This document shows positions 1 through 8,710 of a stretch of 64,000 nt of DNA, in pieces. Every line of letters begins with the position of its first letter. Positions within the stretch are counted from its first letter, which is position 1. The stretch comes from Deltaproteobacteria bacterium (GTDB taxonomy: Bacteria; Desulfobacterota; Desulfomonilia; UBA1062), in assembly GCA_018434685.1 (NCBI GenBank), contig JAHDOV010000006.1, positions 124,001-188,000 of the forward strand, in the 5' to 3' direction. Below the pieces are notes generated by a model. It saw only the letters and a list, made by a program, of their open reading frames with translations, had not been told where the DNA came from and did not search any database. A program made the translations under genes and the position numbers.

Positions 1-1
1 C

Positions 2-241
2 TACCTGGAAGACGGCATATGCTTCGGCAGCCATGCCTCTGCAGGTCCGAACAAAACGAGCATCCCCGCAGACGGCGTGAGCTTCGTGAATAATCGTGTG
101 AGCTTTTCACTCATGGGGTGCTGCAACGCGGGAACCCTCTATCTCAAATCGAAGGACCGTTCCCTGGCCATCAGGCTGCTGCCCGCTTCGGGGACGGCGA
201 GGATGTGGGAGTATACGGATTCCTGGCAGGTGTTGAAATGA
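2..241 (+). CDS. GspH/FimT-type pseudopilin, C-terminal part (5' truncated by window edge)
   Basis: An open frame runs in from the left edge and stops at TGA 239-241. The visible 79 residues end in a pattern common to the C-terminal beta domain of GspH/FimT-type minor pilins (GTLYLKSKDRSLAIRLLP, then a Trp/Tyr-rich tail). The N-terminal prepilin peptide lies outside the window, so the family call rests on this tail and on the next gene. The stop overlaps the following start as ATGA, so the two are translationally coupled members of one pseudopilin operon. A different class of minor pilin is possible. Confidence 0.6.
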   Translation, partial: YLEDGICFGSHASAGPNKTSIPADGVSFVNNRVSFSLMGCCNAGTLYLKSKDRSLAIRLLPASGTARMWEYTDSWQVLK

Positions 242-654
242 AAGGTTTTTCTCTCATCGAGGTATTGGTGGCCCTTGTTGTGATCATGGTTTTCTTTCTG
301 GGTGTCTCCAAGACTGCCCTGCTCTCCACCCGATCGTGCACGTACTCCCAAGACCTTACCTGTGCCAGCATGCTCGGGCATTCCAAACTCCTTGCCCTGA
401 AAGGACTGCCGTTCGATTCGGCTGACCTGAGCCCTGCCTGGCACCAGGACCCGGACAATCCGATCATCCGGGAGAACAGGGGGTTCTATTGCTTCTGGCA
501 GGTCAGCGATGTGTCATTGGGAAGGAGGGTCGAGCTCTTTGTGGCATGGACAGACAGCCAGAGGGAGGCACCGGTTAATTTTTCATCACTGGCGGACTTG
601 CAGCGATCCGGATGTCCGAGAATAGATTTCGCCGATGTGTTCCAGGCCCCTTAG
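238..654 (+). CDS. PilV/GspI-type prepilin-like protein
   Basis: A 138-residue protein with a classical class III prepilin signal: a very short leader, Lys2-Gly3, then FSLIEVLVALVVIMVFFLGV, with Glu at +5 after the Gly cleavage site and a hydrophobic helix. It would be processed by PilD and inserted in the inner membrane as a minor pilin or pseudopilin. The start at 238 is chosen over an upstream ATG at 118 because it begins exactly at the prepilin motif and overlaps the stop of the preceding pseudopilin gene. The soluble domain holds several Cys. Together they are the tail of a type IV pilus minor-pilin or type II secretion operon. Confidence 0.85.
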   Translation: MKGFSLIEVLVALVVIMVFFLGVSKTALLSTRSCTYSQDLTCASMLGHSKLLALKGLPFDSADLSPAWHQDPDNPIIRENRGFYCFWQVSDVSLGRRVELFVAWTDSQREAPVNFSSLADLQRSGCPRIDFADVFQAP

Positions 655-691
655 TGCGGGGTACGATTCCCGCCGGCAGGGGAAGCGGGTC

Positions 692-1093
692 TTACAGTGC
701 CACCTGTTTGTGCTTTTCGGTTATTTCGCCCGGCTGCCCTGTCTCCTGTTGCGGCATAAGGCAGTTGCCCTCGAAGACCACCCCCTCGTCGACAATGAGG
801 CGTGGGGTGGAGATATCTCCGTAGAGTCTGCCGTTGCCCCTGATCTCGATGGCGCTGGCTGCACACAGGTTGCCGTGCATCTCTCCCCGTATGATGATGG
901 TATCTGCTTCAACCTGGGCACGAACGACTGCCCCGTCACCGATGACGAGCAGGCCCCCGGTGCAGACCTCGCCGGAGAAAAAACCGTCTATTCGCACGGT
1001 ACCTTCGAAGAACATCTTGCCGTCAAACGAGGTTCCCTTTCCCAGGAGCCCCACGATATCTTTTGCCGTTGATTTGCCTTTGCCGGTGAACAT
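692..1093 (-). CDS. Bactofilin family polymer-forming cytoskeletal protein
   Basis: A 133-residue protein with the repetitive, Gly- and Val/Ile-rich beta-helix pattern of bactofilins (DUF583/PF04519), for example GTVRIDGFFSGEV, GLLVIGDGAVVRAQVEA, IRGEMHGNLCAA and IRGNGRLYGDISTPRLIVDEG. Such proteins polymerise without nucleotide and scaffold envelope or polarity functions. The start at 1093 is favoured by an AGGAGG-type Shine-Dalgarno 6-8 bases upstream; the frame stays open further upstream without a comparable site. The gene is convergent with the pseudopilin operon and separated from it by under 40 bases. Confidence 0.9.
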   Translation of the reverse strand: MFTGKGKSTAKDIVGLLGKGTSFDGKMFFEGTVRIDGFFSGEVCTGGLLVIGDGAVVRAQVEADTIIIRGEMHGNLCAASAIEIRGNGRLYGDISTPRLIVDEGVVFEGNCLMPQQETGQPGEITEKHKQVAL

Positions 1094-1445
1094 CCTTATC
1101 CTCCTGCATGAAGCACACGTTCCGTGCGATCGTGGCAGCCCATAGCGCAGTTTCGTTCCTTGATCTGCCAAACATGGGCTCGTTCACACTGGTGCACTTG
1201 TCTGTCCTGCTTTTTCGTTTATTATGCGCGGCGGAAACACAGATAAACGGAGACCGCCACAAAAAAGATGAAAGAGATGAAATGAGGTACATCATTAAAG
1301 ATATATTGAATGTCCTGAACTATCTCCATGCGGTTTTGAAAGCAATATTCAAGCCAGGTATTAACTATAGGATATTATGGGCAAAATAGAATTTAATTGT
1401 TTCAGGAGAACAAAATATTTGTAATCCCGGTTACCTTTTTGTACT

Positions 1446-1479
1446 GCCGGGCCGGCATGGATTGCTGCGCCGGCCCGGG
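1446..1479. other. GC-rich inverted repeat in gene-poor stretch 1094-1540
   Basis: Within the 447 bases between the bactofilin start and the end of the M24 gene, the only clear structure is a perfect 10-bp inverted repeat: CCGGGCCGGC at 1447-1456 pairs with GCCGGCCCGG at 1469-1478. Neither side has an adjacent run of T, so it is not a standard intrinsic terminator, although it lies downstream of the minus-strand M24 gene and could end that transcript less canonically. A plus-strand frame of 93 codons in this stretch has no family resemblance and is not called. Confidence 0.5.
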
Positions 1480-1540
1480 CCTGAGGCAAAAATATTATGT
1501 GGACTTCAAGGCGGTTCAAGGTGTTCGGGCCTGAGAACCG

Positions 1541-2713
1541 TTATCCGTCGAGAACGGTCAATTCCAGGGGGGTGGAGGTCAGCATTTCGCCTCCTGAAGC
1601 CGTTACCCTCACCGGACATTCGAGCCGCATTCCACCGACGCCCGGTACATTCATGACGAGCGCGGCAATCTCGACGACATTTTCTTCCAGGACGACATCG
1701 CGGAACTCATCGTTGTCAAGGATCGGCGGGTACCATTCATGGCCGATGACCCCGATCCCGTGGCCGAAGGCAGGAAGCGTGTACTGGGCGTATCCCGAGG
1801 CGGTTACGACCTCGTTCACGGTTTTCCAGACATCGCCGATCCTGACACCGGCCTTGAGGGAGGAGATCAGCGTCTCGGATGTCTTCAGGTACGCATCCGC
1901 CAGTTTCAACTGCTCGGCAGACGGCTCTCCCAGTATGTAATTGTGTGACAGGTCCGAGTAGTAGTGTTTATAGGTCGGGTGCATATCCACCAGGAGGCTT
2001 TCGCCTCTCTGGACGATCTTGTCTGTGGGAGGGGTGCACCCGCCCAGGCTGTACCAGGAACGATAGCCGGATGCGATCTCGTTGGAACCGGTCACCGGCC
2101 AGTGAAATTCACTGCCGAGCCTGCGCATTTCCATCTCCCCGATACCCGCGATCTCCATCTCGGAGATTCCCACATACAGATCCTCCATGACCCGTTCCTG
2201 GGCTGCATCGGCAATGGCGGCTGCGTGCCTGAGGAGCTTGATCTCCTGGGGCTCTTTTATGTAGGTGACGGTGTCCATGAGGCCCAGGGCATTGACGAAC
2301 GTTGCCTTGGGAAGCGCCTGTTTGAGGAGTTCGTATTCGCTGGCGAAGAGGTAGCCAGCGATCATTCTCGGGGAATGGCCGATTTCGATACCGATGGTGG
2401 CATGCTCATACCCCTTGGCCCTGATCTGGTTTATGGTGATATCCCACAGCTCGAGGCCGGGAAGAGGCGCACACCCGGTGACCCTGTCTCCCAGCCACGA
2501 GTCATCCTTGATCCGCTCTGCATCCATGAGCAGGGTATTCAGGCCCACATCGCCCTCTTTCGTAACCAGGGCGACACTTCTCCAGGGGATGAAGGCACCT
2601 CCTATATACGTCAGGCTCTTGCCTCTGGTCCCGAGAAACAGGTCTATGCCCCGTGAATTCATTTCCTCCTGTATCTTCCTGATACGCGAGGCGTAGTCAA
2701 TGTATGCATCCAT
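1541..2713 (-). CDS. M24-fold peptidase/creatinase-like protein (aminopeptidase P family)
   Basis: A 390-residue protein with an N-terminal creatinase-like domain (about 1-150) and a C-terminal pita-bread domain. Recognisable metal-site elements are the Asp in LLVDMHP, the Asp in YYSDLSH, the His in AFGHGIGVIGHE and the last Glu in GGMRLE. The position that is normally the first Glu ligand (TIEPG in prolidases) reads AALVM, an Ala. The protein may therefore be a divergent dipeptidase with altered metal binding, or a non-peptidase member of the fold such as creatinase or DddP-like lyases. The start at 2713 has an AGGAGG site; an upstream in-frame ATG at 2803 would add 30 unmatched residues. 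Confidence 0.8.
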   Translation of the reverse strand: MDAYIDYASRIRKIQEEMNSRGIDLFLGTRGKSLTYIGGAFIPWRSVALVTKEGDVGLNTLLMDAERIKDDSWLGDRVTGCAPLPGLELWDITINQIRAKGYEHATIGIEIGHSPRMIAGYLFASEYELLKQALPKATFVNALGLMDTVTYIKEPQEIKLLRHAAAIADAAQERVMEDLYVGISEMEIAGIGEMEMRRLGSEFHWPVTGSNEIASGYRSWYSLGGCTPPTDKIVQRGESLLVDMHPTYKHYYSDLSHNYILGEPSAEQLKLADAYLKTSETLISSLKAGVRIGDVWKTVNEVVTASGYAQYTLPAFGHGIGVIGHEWYPPILDNDEFRDVVLEENVVEIAALVMNVPGVGGMRLECPVRVTASGGEMLTSTPLELTVLDG

Positions 2714-2871
2714 GGATTCCCTCCTCCTGCAATAGTATAAAGTATCAATATAGTGTGATGACAAAGCCAATCGTCGAAAAGATACACTGATATAGTAAAG
2801 CATGGCAAGCGGTTATACAATGAGAAATACGAGCCGGTCTGCCCGGGGATTATCCGGGGTGAAGTCCCGGA

Positions 2872-4083
2872 TCACCCGGGGCGGCCTTCATGGGCGCTGC
2901 GGAAGATGTTGATCTGCGAGAGGGCCTGGCGTGCCCGCTCCTGTGTCTCCGCAGAGGGATTGTGGTCGAACACATTGAGGAGATACTGGTATGCCGCGGT
3001 GGGCTGCCCCTGTTTCAGCCGCATGAGGCCGATCGCGAGGTAGACATCGGCCAGGTTGTCTGATTTCTGGTGGTTGGCCAGGCATTTTCTCAGCAGGCTG
3101 GCTGCCGCTATGGGGTGTCCCGACTCATCGAGCCAGCCGGCGAGGATGACGCACTCATCCGGTTTGAGCTCGGCAATCTCGTGCTTGTCCAATTGTGCAA
3201 TGGTCTGAAGTGCCCGGGACCGGGACCCGTCCCGCAGGTCATCGCGAAGCGCCGAGAGACGTGATTCGACCCCCTTTCCACCCGCTGATTCCGGCTGCAC
3301 ACCTCTGCCCCCCAGGTGCCACAGGCTGTCCCTCCACGGCCAGTGCCAGGAGAGTTTTTCCCCTGTCCAGGCAACACCGAGACCGGCCAGGAACCCCCCT
3401 ATATGCGCACCATAGGCTACGCTGGAACCGCTGCTGATAAGAATGGGCAGGAGATTGTCGACAATCACGAAGAAGCCGAGCACCAGGCGCGCCGGCAGCA
3501 GGACCACATTGAAATAGAACGGGATGAGCGCGATGAAGACCTTTACCTTGTTGCGGGGAAACAGGAGGAAGTAGAGGCCGAGCACCCCGGAGATCGCCCC
3601 TGATGCCCCCACGAGAGGAGTCATGGAAGAACCTGAAAGTACGGAGAAGAACAGCGTGGCACAGGTTCCTGTAGCCAGGTATGTGACGAGGTATCCCAGC
3701 CGCCCCAGCCGGTATTCGACATTGTCACCGTATATCCAGAGAAAGAGCATGTTGCCCAGCAGGTGAAGGAGGCCGCCATGCAGAAACATGCTGAAGAACA
3801 GATCACCCAGCCCCGGGGCTCCGGGTTTGTAACCGTGGACAAAGGTAAACAGGTCGTACGCGCTGATATGGGACAATACCTGTTTCAAGGAGACGCCCGA
3901 GGGCAGTGTCTGCGAGAGGTGGTGGAGAAACTCCCGCAGGGCGGGGTCGTTGAGATCTACTGCCTGGGACGAAAGGGGCAGGGTGATGAAGAGATACACC
4001 GCCACGTTCGCGCCGATGAGCAGCCAGTTGACCCACGGGGTAAAGTTGCGGGGGTTCGGTGAATCTCCTATGGGCAGAAACAC
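2872..4083 (-). CDS. Rhomboid family intramembrane serine protease with C-terminal helical tail
   Basis: A 403-residue membrane protein. The rhomboid core covers about residues 15-240, with a long L1 loop, the HxxxxHxxxN element (His102, His107, Asn111), the nucleophile motif GASG (Ser161) and the general base in AYGAHIGG (His227), giving a complete Ser-His dyad. After the membrane domain is a soluble segment of about 150 residues with TPR-like helical pairs, probably a substrate or partner platform. The start is GTG at 4083, preceded by GAGGAG. It overlaps the end of the upstream hydrolase gene by 16 bases, so the two are likely cotranscribed. Confidence 0.9.
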   Translation of the reverse strand: MFLPIGDSPNPRNFTPWVNWLLIGANVAVYLFITLPLSSQAVDLNDPALREFLHHLSQTLPSGVSLKQVLSHISAYDLFTFVHGYKPGAPGLGDLFFSMFLHGGLLHLLGNMLFLWIYGDNVEYRLGRLGYLVTYLATGTCATLFFSVLSGSSMTPLVGASGAISGVLGLYFLLFPRNKVKVFIALIPFYFNVVLLPARLVLGFFVIVDNLLPILISSGSSVAYGAHIGGFLAGLGVAWTGEKLSWHWPWRDSLWHLGGRGVQPESAGGKGVESRLSALRDDLRDGSRSRALQTIAQLDKHEIAELKPDECVILAGWLDESGHPIAAASLLRKCLANHQKSDNLADVYLAIGLMRLKQGQPTAAYQYLLNVFDHNPSAETQERARQALSQINIFRSAHEGRPG

Positions 4084-5018
4084 GTCTGTTCTCTCCTCGT
4101 GAACCTCGTTGTACCCTCAACCCCCCCGGTGTCCTGGTTCAGGAATGCCGTGATCATGCCGTTGACCTGCTTTGGATATTCCTCATGCGCCGAATGCCCG
4201 CAGTTCTCTACCTGAACGAGTTCGATGTTCGGGAAGAGCCCGGTAAAACGCCCGGCAAGCTTCACGTCGAGGTAGCGGTCGTGATCTCCCCAGATGAGCA
4301 ACACCCTCTGGTGGATATGTGGCATGGCTGCCTCGGTCTTTTGCCAGTCCTGGTTGCGTGCAAGAAAGCCCTGTGCCTTCATGTTGGCCGTGAATTTCAG
4401 GGGGGTATAGATTTCACTGACCATGTCCGGCGTGACCAGATCCTTGTGGAAGAACGATCGTTCGAGCCTCTTCTTAAGGGCCTTTTGTGAAAGGCACCGG
4501 ATCAGGAAATCTCCGATAAGGGGGTATTTGAGGAGTTCCCACTCAAGGATATCCCGAGAGTCAAGCCCGCTCGAATCGATGAGGACCAGCTTGTCGACCC
4601 GGTCGGGATGGCTGTGGGTGAAGTGGATGGCCCATCCGCCTCCCCAGGAATGGCCCACGAGCGATGCCTTCTCGATGTCATGGGCATCCATGAACCCGAG
4701 CAGTACATCGGCCATGATGTCGATACCGTACCTGGGTTTGCCGGTGCACGTCTCGGTATAGCCATACCCCGGCATATCAAGGGCATAGACGGAGAACGTC
4801 CTGGAAAGATCCGGAATATTTTTCCGGTAGGTGTAGAGCCACATGCCTCCGCCATGGATGAGAATGAGCGGCTTCCCTTGCCCCTGGTGCAGGTGGTGTA
4901 CCTTGAAGTCGCCAATCCGGACATGCTGAGAGGAAAGCGTTTGCAGGTAGGGTGAAAGAGCTGTGTCGTGCCTGGTGCCGAGGGAGGACAGCATGCCGCC
5001 GGTAACCTTCGCGGTCAT
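4068..5018 (-). CDS. Alpha/beta hydrolase fold protein
   Basis: A 316-residue alpha/beta hydrolase with all canonical elements: oxyanion region LILIHGGGMW, nucleophile elbow GHSWGG (Ser), the acid Asp in IWGDHDRYLD and the His in VENCGHSAHEE. The cap between them is typical of C-C bond hydrolases and esterases such as MhpC-like enzymes, but the substrate is not readable. There is no signal peptide. The ATG at 5018 is preferred; an in-frame ATG at 5081 lacks a ribosome site. It is the first gene of a two-gene unit with the rhomboid protease. Confidence 0.85.
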   Translation of the reverse strand: MTAKVTGGMLSSLGTRHDTALSPYLQTLSSQHVRIGDFKVHHLHQGQGKPLILIHGGGMWLYTYRKNIPDLSRTFSVYALDMPGYGYTETCTGKPRYGIDIMADVLLGFMDAHDIEKASLVGHSWGGGWAIHFTHSHPDRVDKLVLIDSSGLDSRDILEWELLKYPLIGDFLIRCLSQKALKKRLERSFFHKDLVTPDMVSEIYTPLKFTANMKAQGFLARNQDWQKTEAAMPHIHQRVLLIWGDHDRYLDVKLAGRFTGLFPNIELVQVENCGHSAHEEYPKQVNGMITAFLNQDTGGVEGTTRFTRREQTCFCP

Positions 5019-5242
5019 GATTGCCCCTGGTGTACGGAAAGAAAAGGTAAGGGACTGTCCATGTACCGCCCTCCATGTCATACGGTGCCGGGAAATATCT
5101 TCGGAAAAGATTTTAACTATTCTAAACCATATGGCATTTCAGATACAGGAAAAAATACGATCACCATTGACATTGTCTACCTGCCCGGTTACCATCTTTT
5201 TACAGTGGCCGGAACTTTGTCCGGGCTGGAAAGGAGCATCTT

Positions 5243-6292
5243 ATGTCATGGGATCCGAATAATAAAGGTGGTTTTCAGGGAGCAGAGAAGGACATCGGCG
5301 ATATGATCAAACAGGCCAGGTCCGGATTCGACTCTTTTAAGAAGGGAAGCAAGAATATCTGGCCGTTGGTGCTCATAGCATTTCTCATTGCTATTGCCGT
5401 ACTCACATCCGCATATACCGTTCCCGCAGGACACCGGGGGGTAGTTCTCCGGTTCGGCAAATTTACCAACATTGTCATGCCGGGCCTGCATTTCAAGATA
5501 CCCTTCGGGGTTGACAGGGTTTTTAAGGTGTATACCGAGAAGGTGGACACAGAGACCTTTGGATTCAAGAGTACGAAACCAGGGGTGAAGAGCAGATTTG
5601 AAAAGGATAGTGCAAGCCAGCGAGAATCACTGATGCTGACAAGGGACCTGAACGTGATCGACATGGAGTTCATCGTTCAGTTCAAAAGGCAGGACCCGAA
5701 GAAGTATCTCTTCAGCGTTCACGATCCCATACAGACCATCAGGGACATCAGTGAGTCGGTTATCAGGCGCATTGCAGGGGACAGGAGTTTTGACTACATC
5801 CTGCAGAACCGTGAAGAGGTGAACAGACTTTTTCAGGATCAGCTGCAGGGAATCCTGGATGAGTATGAGAGCGGTATAAAGATCTTAAATGTCAGGCTCC
5901 AGAACGTAGTGCCTCCCGATGAAGTCAAAGATGCCTTTAATGAAGTAAATGAGGCGCAGCAGGAAAAGGAGCGGCTTATCAATCAGGCACAGGAAACCTA
6001 TAACCGCGAGATCCCCAAGGCGCGCGGCGAGGCGGAACGGGTCATAAACGGCGCCCGGGGCTATGCGCTCGAGCGCATTAACAATGCAAAAGGTGAAACC
6101 TCACGGTTCGTTGATGTTCTCAAGGAATACCGCAGCGCAAAAGAGGTGACAAAACGAAGGCTCTACCTGGAGGCATATCGGGAGATTATCCCCAATGCCA
6201 AGCAGGTCTATGTCGTGGACAGTGAGCAGAAGTCTATTCTTCCCCTGCTTAACCTGGAAGGTCTCAACCAGAAAGGAGGGGACGTGAAATGA
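5243..6292 (+). CDS. hflK: HflK, FtsH protease-modulating SPFH protein
   Basis: A 349-residue band-7/SPFH protein. The N-terminus is Gly/Asn-rich and cytoplasmic (SWDPNNKGGFQG), followed by one transmembrane helix at about residues 36-55 (WPLVLIAFLIAIAVLTSAYT), then the SPFH domain starting at VPAGHRGVVLRFGKF and a long coiled coil rich in Glu, Arg and Ala (about 225-310). With HflC it forms the periplasm-facing ring that encloses FtsH and modulates its membrane proteolysis. A strong AAGGAG lies at 5231-5236. The last codons overlap the hflC start as ATGA. Confidence 0.95.
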   Translation: MSWDPNNKGGFQGAEKDIGDMIKQARSGFDSFKKGSKNIWPLVLIAFLIAIAVLTSAYTVPAGHRGVVLRFGKFTNIVMPGLHFKIPFGVDRVFKVYTEKVDTETFGFKSTKPGVKSRFEKDSASQRESLMLTRDLNVIDMEFIVQFKRQDPKKYLFSVHDPIQTIRDISESVIRRIAGDRSFDYILQNREEVNRLFQDQLQGILDEYESGIKILNVRLQNVVPPDEVKDAFNEVNEAQQEKERLINQAQETYNREIPKARGEAERVINGARGYALERINNAKGETSRFVDVLKEYRSAKEVTKRRLYLEAYREIIPNAKQVYVVDSEQKSILPLLNLEGLNQKGGDVK

Positions 6293-7236
6293 ATATAATC
6301 AGATCGCTCTTGATCATCATCGGTGTCGTTGTTGTCTTGTCCATAACCGGTTTGTTTTATACCGTGAGCGAGTATGAGCAGGTGGTTATCACCCAGTTCG
6401 GCAGACCGGTGAAGGCGGAAACGGATGCAGGGCTGCATTTCAAGATCCCCATTATCCAGAAGGTGACCAGTTATGAGAGACGGATCCTGAGGTGGGATGG
6501 AGATCCCAAAGAGGTTCCCACAAGAGACAAGCGCTTTATCTGGGTCGATGCCACAGCCAGGTGGAAGATTGTGGATCCGATAAAATTTCTCCAGGTCATC
6601 GGGAGTTATGACCAGGCATATGCAAAGCTCGATGATACCCTCGACTCTGTAGTAAAAGACTATGTTTCTGCAAACCCACTCGTGGAGCTCGTGAGAACAT
6701 CTGACCTGGTGGAAACCGGGATCGAAGAAGAACGGGATGAAGGGTCAACCTTTTCTGACCGGGCGCCGGATGTCAAGATTGTCCTGGGCCGAGAGAAGAT
6801 CACCCGGGCTATTCTCGCTGAGGCATCAAAGGCTATGCCCGATTTCGGTATGGAACTGGTGGATGTGCGGATCAAGCGGCTGAATTACGTGGAAAAGGTC
6901 CGTCTGAAGGTCTATGAGCGGATGATCTCGGAGCGGAAACGCAAGGCAGCCCAGTTCAGATCAGAGGGTGAAGGAAAGAAGGCCGGGATCCTGGGGCAGA
7001 TGGAAAAAGAACTCAAGGGAATCGCTTCCGAGGCCAACAAGACATCCTCGGAAATCAAGGGAAAGGCCGATGCCGAGGCCACCAAGATCTATGGCGACGC
7101 ATACAATCAGGACCCTGAGTTCTACGCATTTTACAAGACGCTTGAGACCTATAAGCAAGCAGCCTTTAATAATGCGACGCTGATTATCGGTACAGATTCC
7201 GACTACTACCGCTTCATGAAGGACATACCGGAATAA
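6289..7236 (+). CDS. hflC: HflC, FtsH protease-modulating SPFH protein
   Basis: A 315-residue partner of HflK. An N-terminal signal-anchor helix (IIRSLLIIIGVVVVLSITGL) is followed by the SPFH domain beginning VSEYEQVVITQFGRPV, and a C-terminal coiled coil containing KAAQFRSEGEGKKAGILG and IKGKADAEATKIYGDAY, both standard for HflC. The gene overlaps hflK by 4 bases and ends just before a strong hairpin terminator, so hflKC is a two-gene operon here, without the hflX-hfq neighbours seen in enterobacteria. Confidence 0.95.
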   Translation: MNIIRSLLIIIGVVVVLSITGLFYTVSEYEQVVITQFGRPVKAETDAGLHFKIPIIQKVTSYERRILRWDGDPKEVPTRDKRFIWVDATARWKIVDPIKFLQVIGSYDQAYAKLDDTLDSVVKDYVSANPLVELVRTSDLVETGIEEERDEGSTFSDRAPDVKIVLGREKITRAILAEASKAMPDFGMELVDVRIKRLNYVEKVRLKVYERMISERKRKAAQFRSEGEGKKAGILGQMEKELKGIASEANKTSSEIKGKADAEATKIYGDAYNQDPEFYAFYKTLETYKQAAFNNATLIIGTDSDYYRFMKDIPE

Positions 7237-7242
7237 GACCGG

Positions 7243-7279
7243 GTCGTGAGGCCGCCATCAATGGCGGCCTCACGACTTT
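7243..7279 (+). terminator. Intrinsic terminator after hflC
   Basis: A near-perfect 16-bp stem (7243-7258 GTCGTGAGGCCGCCAT with 7261-7276) starts seven bases after the hflC stop and is followed by TTTCC. The T-run is short, but stem length and position make termination of hflKC the simplest reading. Confidence 0.8.
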
Positions 7280-7396
7280 CCACTGACCTGCCTGCTCTTC
7301 AGCCGATACTCCCTCTGCTTGGAACTCAGATGATAGTACCCCTTCCTGGCTGACTTCCTGACCATCTGTCGTATCAGCTATATCCCAGACAGCCCC

Positions 7397-7441
7397 TTGA
7401 CAAGCGCACCCTTTTTGTTATTGGTAATACATGGTATTACC
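7397..7441 (+). promoter_or_regulatory. Promoter and palindromic operator upstream of the RHH-znu operon
   Basis: A consensus -35 box TTGACA lies at 7397-7402. A perfect inverted repeat, GGTAATAC at 7423-7430 and GTATTACC at 7434-7441 around a 3-base spacer, lies where the -10/transcription start region would be and 27 bases before the start codon of the RHH regulator. The placement is typical of an autoregulatory repressor site. That the RHH protein binds here is inference from position and symmetry. Confidence 0.7.
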
Positions 7442-7468
7442 TGGAAGCTTTGCAAAGGAGTTGTGTGC

Positions 7469-7723
7469 ATGAAAAAACAGGAGATCGTAACCTTCAAGGT
7501 GGATGAGAATCTCTACCAGATCATCAAGTCAATTCCCAACCGGTCAGAATTCATCCGGTCGGCGATTATTTCAGCCCTGGGCAGTGTGTGTCCACTCTGT
7601 AGCGGGACAGGTATATTGACTCCCGGACAGAAACAGCACTGGGATGATTTTGCTGCCCACCACTCTGTGGAAACCTGCCTGGACTGTCATGAACGATATC
7701 TCGTCTGCTCGATTGCAGATTAG
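7469..7723 (+). CDS. Ribbon-helix-helix regulator with C-terminal Cys-pair (zinc-ribbon-like) domain
   Basis: An 84-residue protein in two parts. Residues 4-38 fit a CopG/Arc ribbon-helix-helix DNA-binding fold: a beta strand EIVTFKVDENLYQIIKSI followed by SEFIRSAIISAL. Residues 41-80 carry paired cysteines, CPLC (41, 44) and CLDC (70, 73), plus His64, His65, His74 and Cys80, suitable for a structural or sensory metal site. The start at 7469 has AAGGAG; the upstream ATG-like start at 7397 falls on the -35 box. It is the first gene before znuA-znuC-znuB, so a metal-responsive repressor of that operon is the most likely role, unlike the usual Fur-family Zur. Confidence 0.75.
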   Translation: MKKQEIVTFKVDENLYQIIKSIPNRSEFIRSAIISALGSVCPLCSGTGILTPGQKQHWDDFAAHHSVETCLDCHERYLVCSIAD

Positions 7724-7781
7724 AGATGAATGGGCTGCGGTAACGGGGTTCTTTTATAAAAGCACTGGAGGGATCGGAACT

Positions 7782-8651
7782 ATGAAGAGAGCGCTACTGG
7801 CCTTGTCTGTCTCCGTAATCATTGCGGCAAGCCTGAGCACCAGCCTCGCAGCGGACATGCCATCCGGCGACATCAAGGTGTTCGTCAGCATCATCCCGCA
7901 GGCCTACTTCGTGCAAAGAATCGGGGGCAGCTGCGTGGATGTCGAGGTGCTCGTTGGGCCCGGCCAGTCTCCCGCAACCTATGAACCGACCTCGAAACAG
8001 ATGTCCAGACTGGGCGAATCCCAGGTATACTTCCGCATCGGGGTGCCGTTCGAAAAGGTGTTGATCCCCAAGATATCCTCGCTGTTCAAGAGCCTCCGCA
8101 TCGTTGATACGAGTGCGGGTGTGACGCTCCGCTATTTCAGCCGGACCGACGGGATGCAGGTCCCTGACCCCCATATCTGGCTCGACCCCAAGCGGGTGAA
8201 GATTCAGGCCCGGGAGATCGAACAGGAGCTCAGCAGGCTTGATCCTGCTCATGCAGAAGAATTCAGCAGGAATCTCAAGGCATTCGAGCAGGATCTCGAC
8301 ACGCTCGACAGGACAATTGCCCGCATCCTTGAACCGTTCAAGGGGGGGAGGGTTTTTGTCTTTCACCCGGCATTCGGGTACTTCACCGAATCGTACGGCC
8401 TCGAGCAGACCGCTGTCGAGGTCGAGGGCAAGGAGCCGAGCCCGCGTCAGCTCTCCGCACTGATCGAGAAGGCCAGGGCAGGGCAGGTGAGGATTATTTT
8501 CGTGCAGCCCCAGTTCTCCAGAAGGAACGCCCAGACCATTGCGCGTGAGATTGGTGGTGCCGTGGTTCCCATAAATCCCCTGCCGGCAGATTATCTCAAG
8601 GAGCTCGAGGTCATGGCAGAAGAGATCAGGGAAGCGTTGTCCCGGGAATGA
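7782..8651 (+). CDS. znuA: Zinc/manganese-type ABC transporter substrate-binding protein (ZnuA/TroA family)
   Basis: A 289-residue cluster A-I binding protein with a Sec signal peptide (KRALLALSVSVIIAASLSTSLAA). The family metal ligands are partly kept: His131 in PDPHIWLDP and His195 in FHPAFGYF. The position of the first His reads Ala65 (QSPATYEP), and the usual final Asp is Asn265 (INPL). No His-rich loop is present. It delivers a divalent metal to the ZnuCB importer. A GGAGGG site precedes the start. The altered ligand set is a recognisable subfamily feature and makes the identity of the metal uncertain. Confidence 0.85.
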   Translation: MKRALLALSVSVIIAASLSTSLAADMPSGDIKVFVSIIPQAYFVQRIGGSCVDVEVLVGPGQSPATYEPTSKQMSRLGESQVYFRIGVPFEKVLIPKISSLFKSLRIVDTSAGVTLRYFSRTDGMQVPDPHIWLDPKRVKIQAREIEQELSRLDPAHAEEFSRNLKAFEQDLDTLDRTIARILEPFKGGRVFVFHPAFGYFTESYGLEQTAVEVEGKEPSPRQLSALIEKARAGQVRIIFVQPQFSRRNAQTIAREIGGAVVPINPLPADYLKELEVMAEEIREALSRE

Positions 8652-8710
8652 CCGGCCCGATCGTGGCGGGGAGTGCCGGATGAGGTTCAGACAAGAGATG
8701 GAGCTTGATC

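Noticed and set aside
1108-1389. 93-codon plus-strand frame between bactofilin and the M24 gene
   Set aside because: No ribosome site, no recognisable domain and poor protein-like composition.
1446-1479. Intrinsic terminator for the M24 gene
   Set aside because: The stem is perfect but neither strand has an adjacent T-run, so it is listed only as an inverted repeat.
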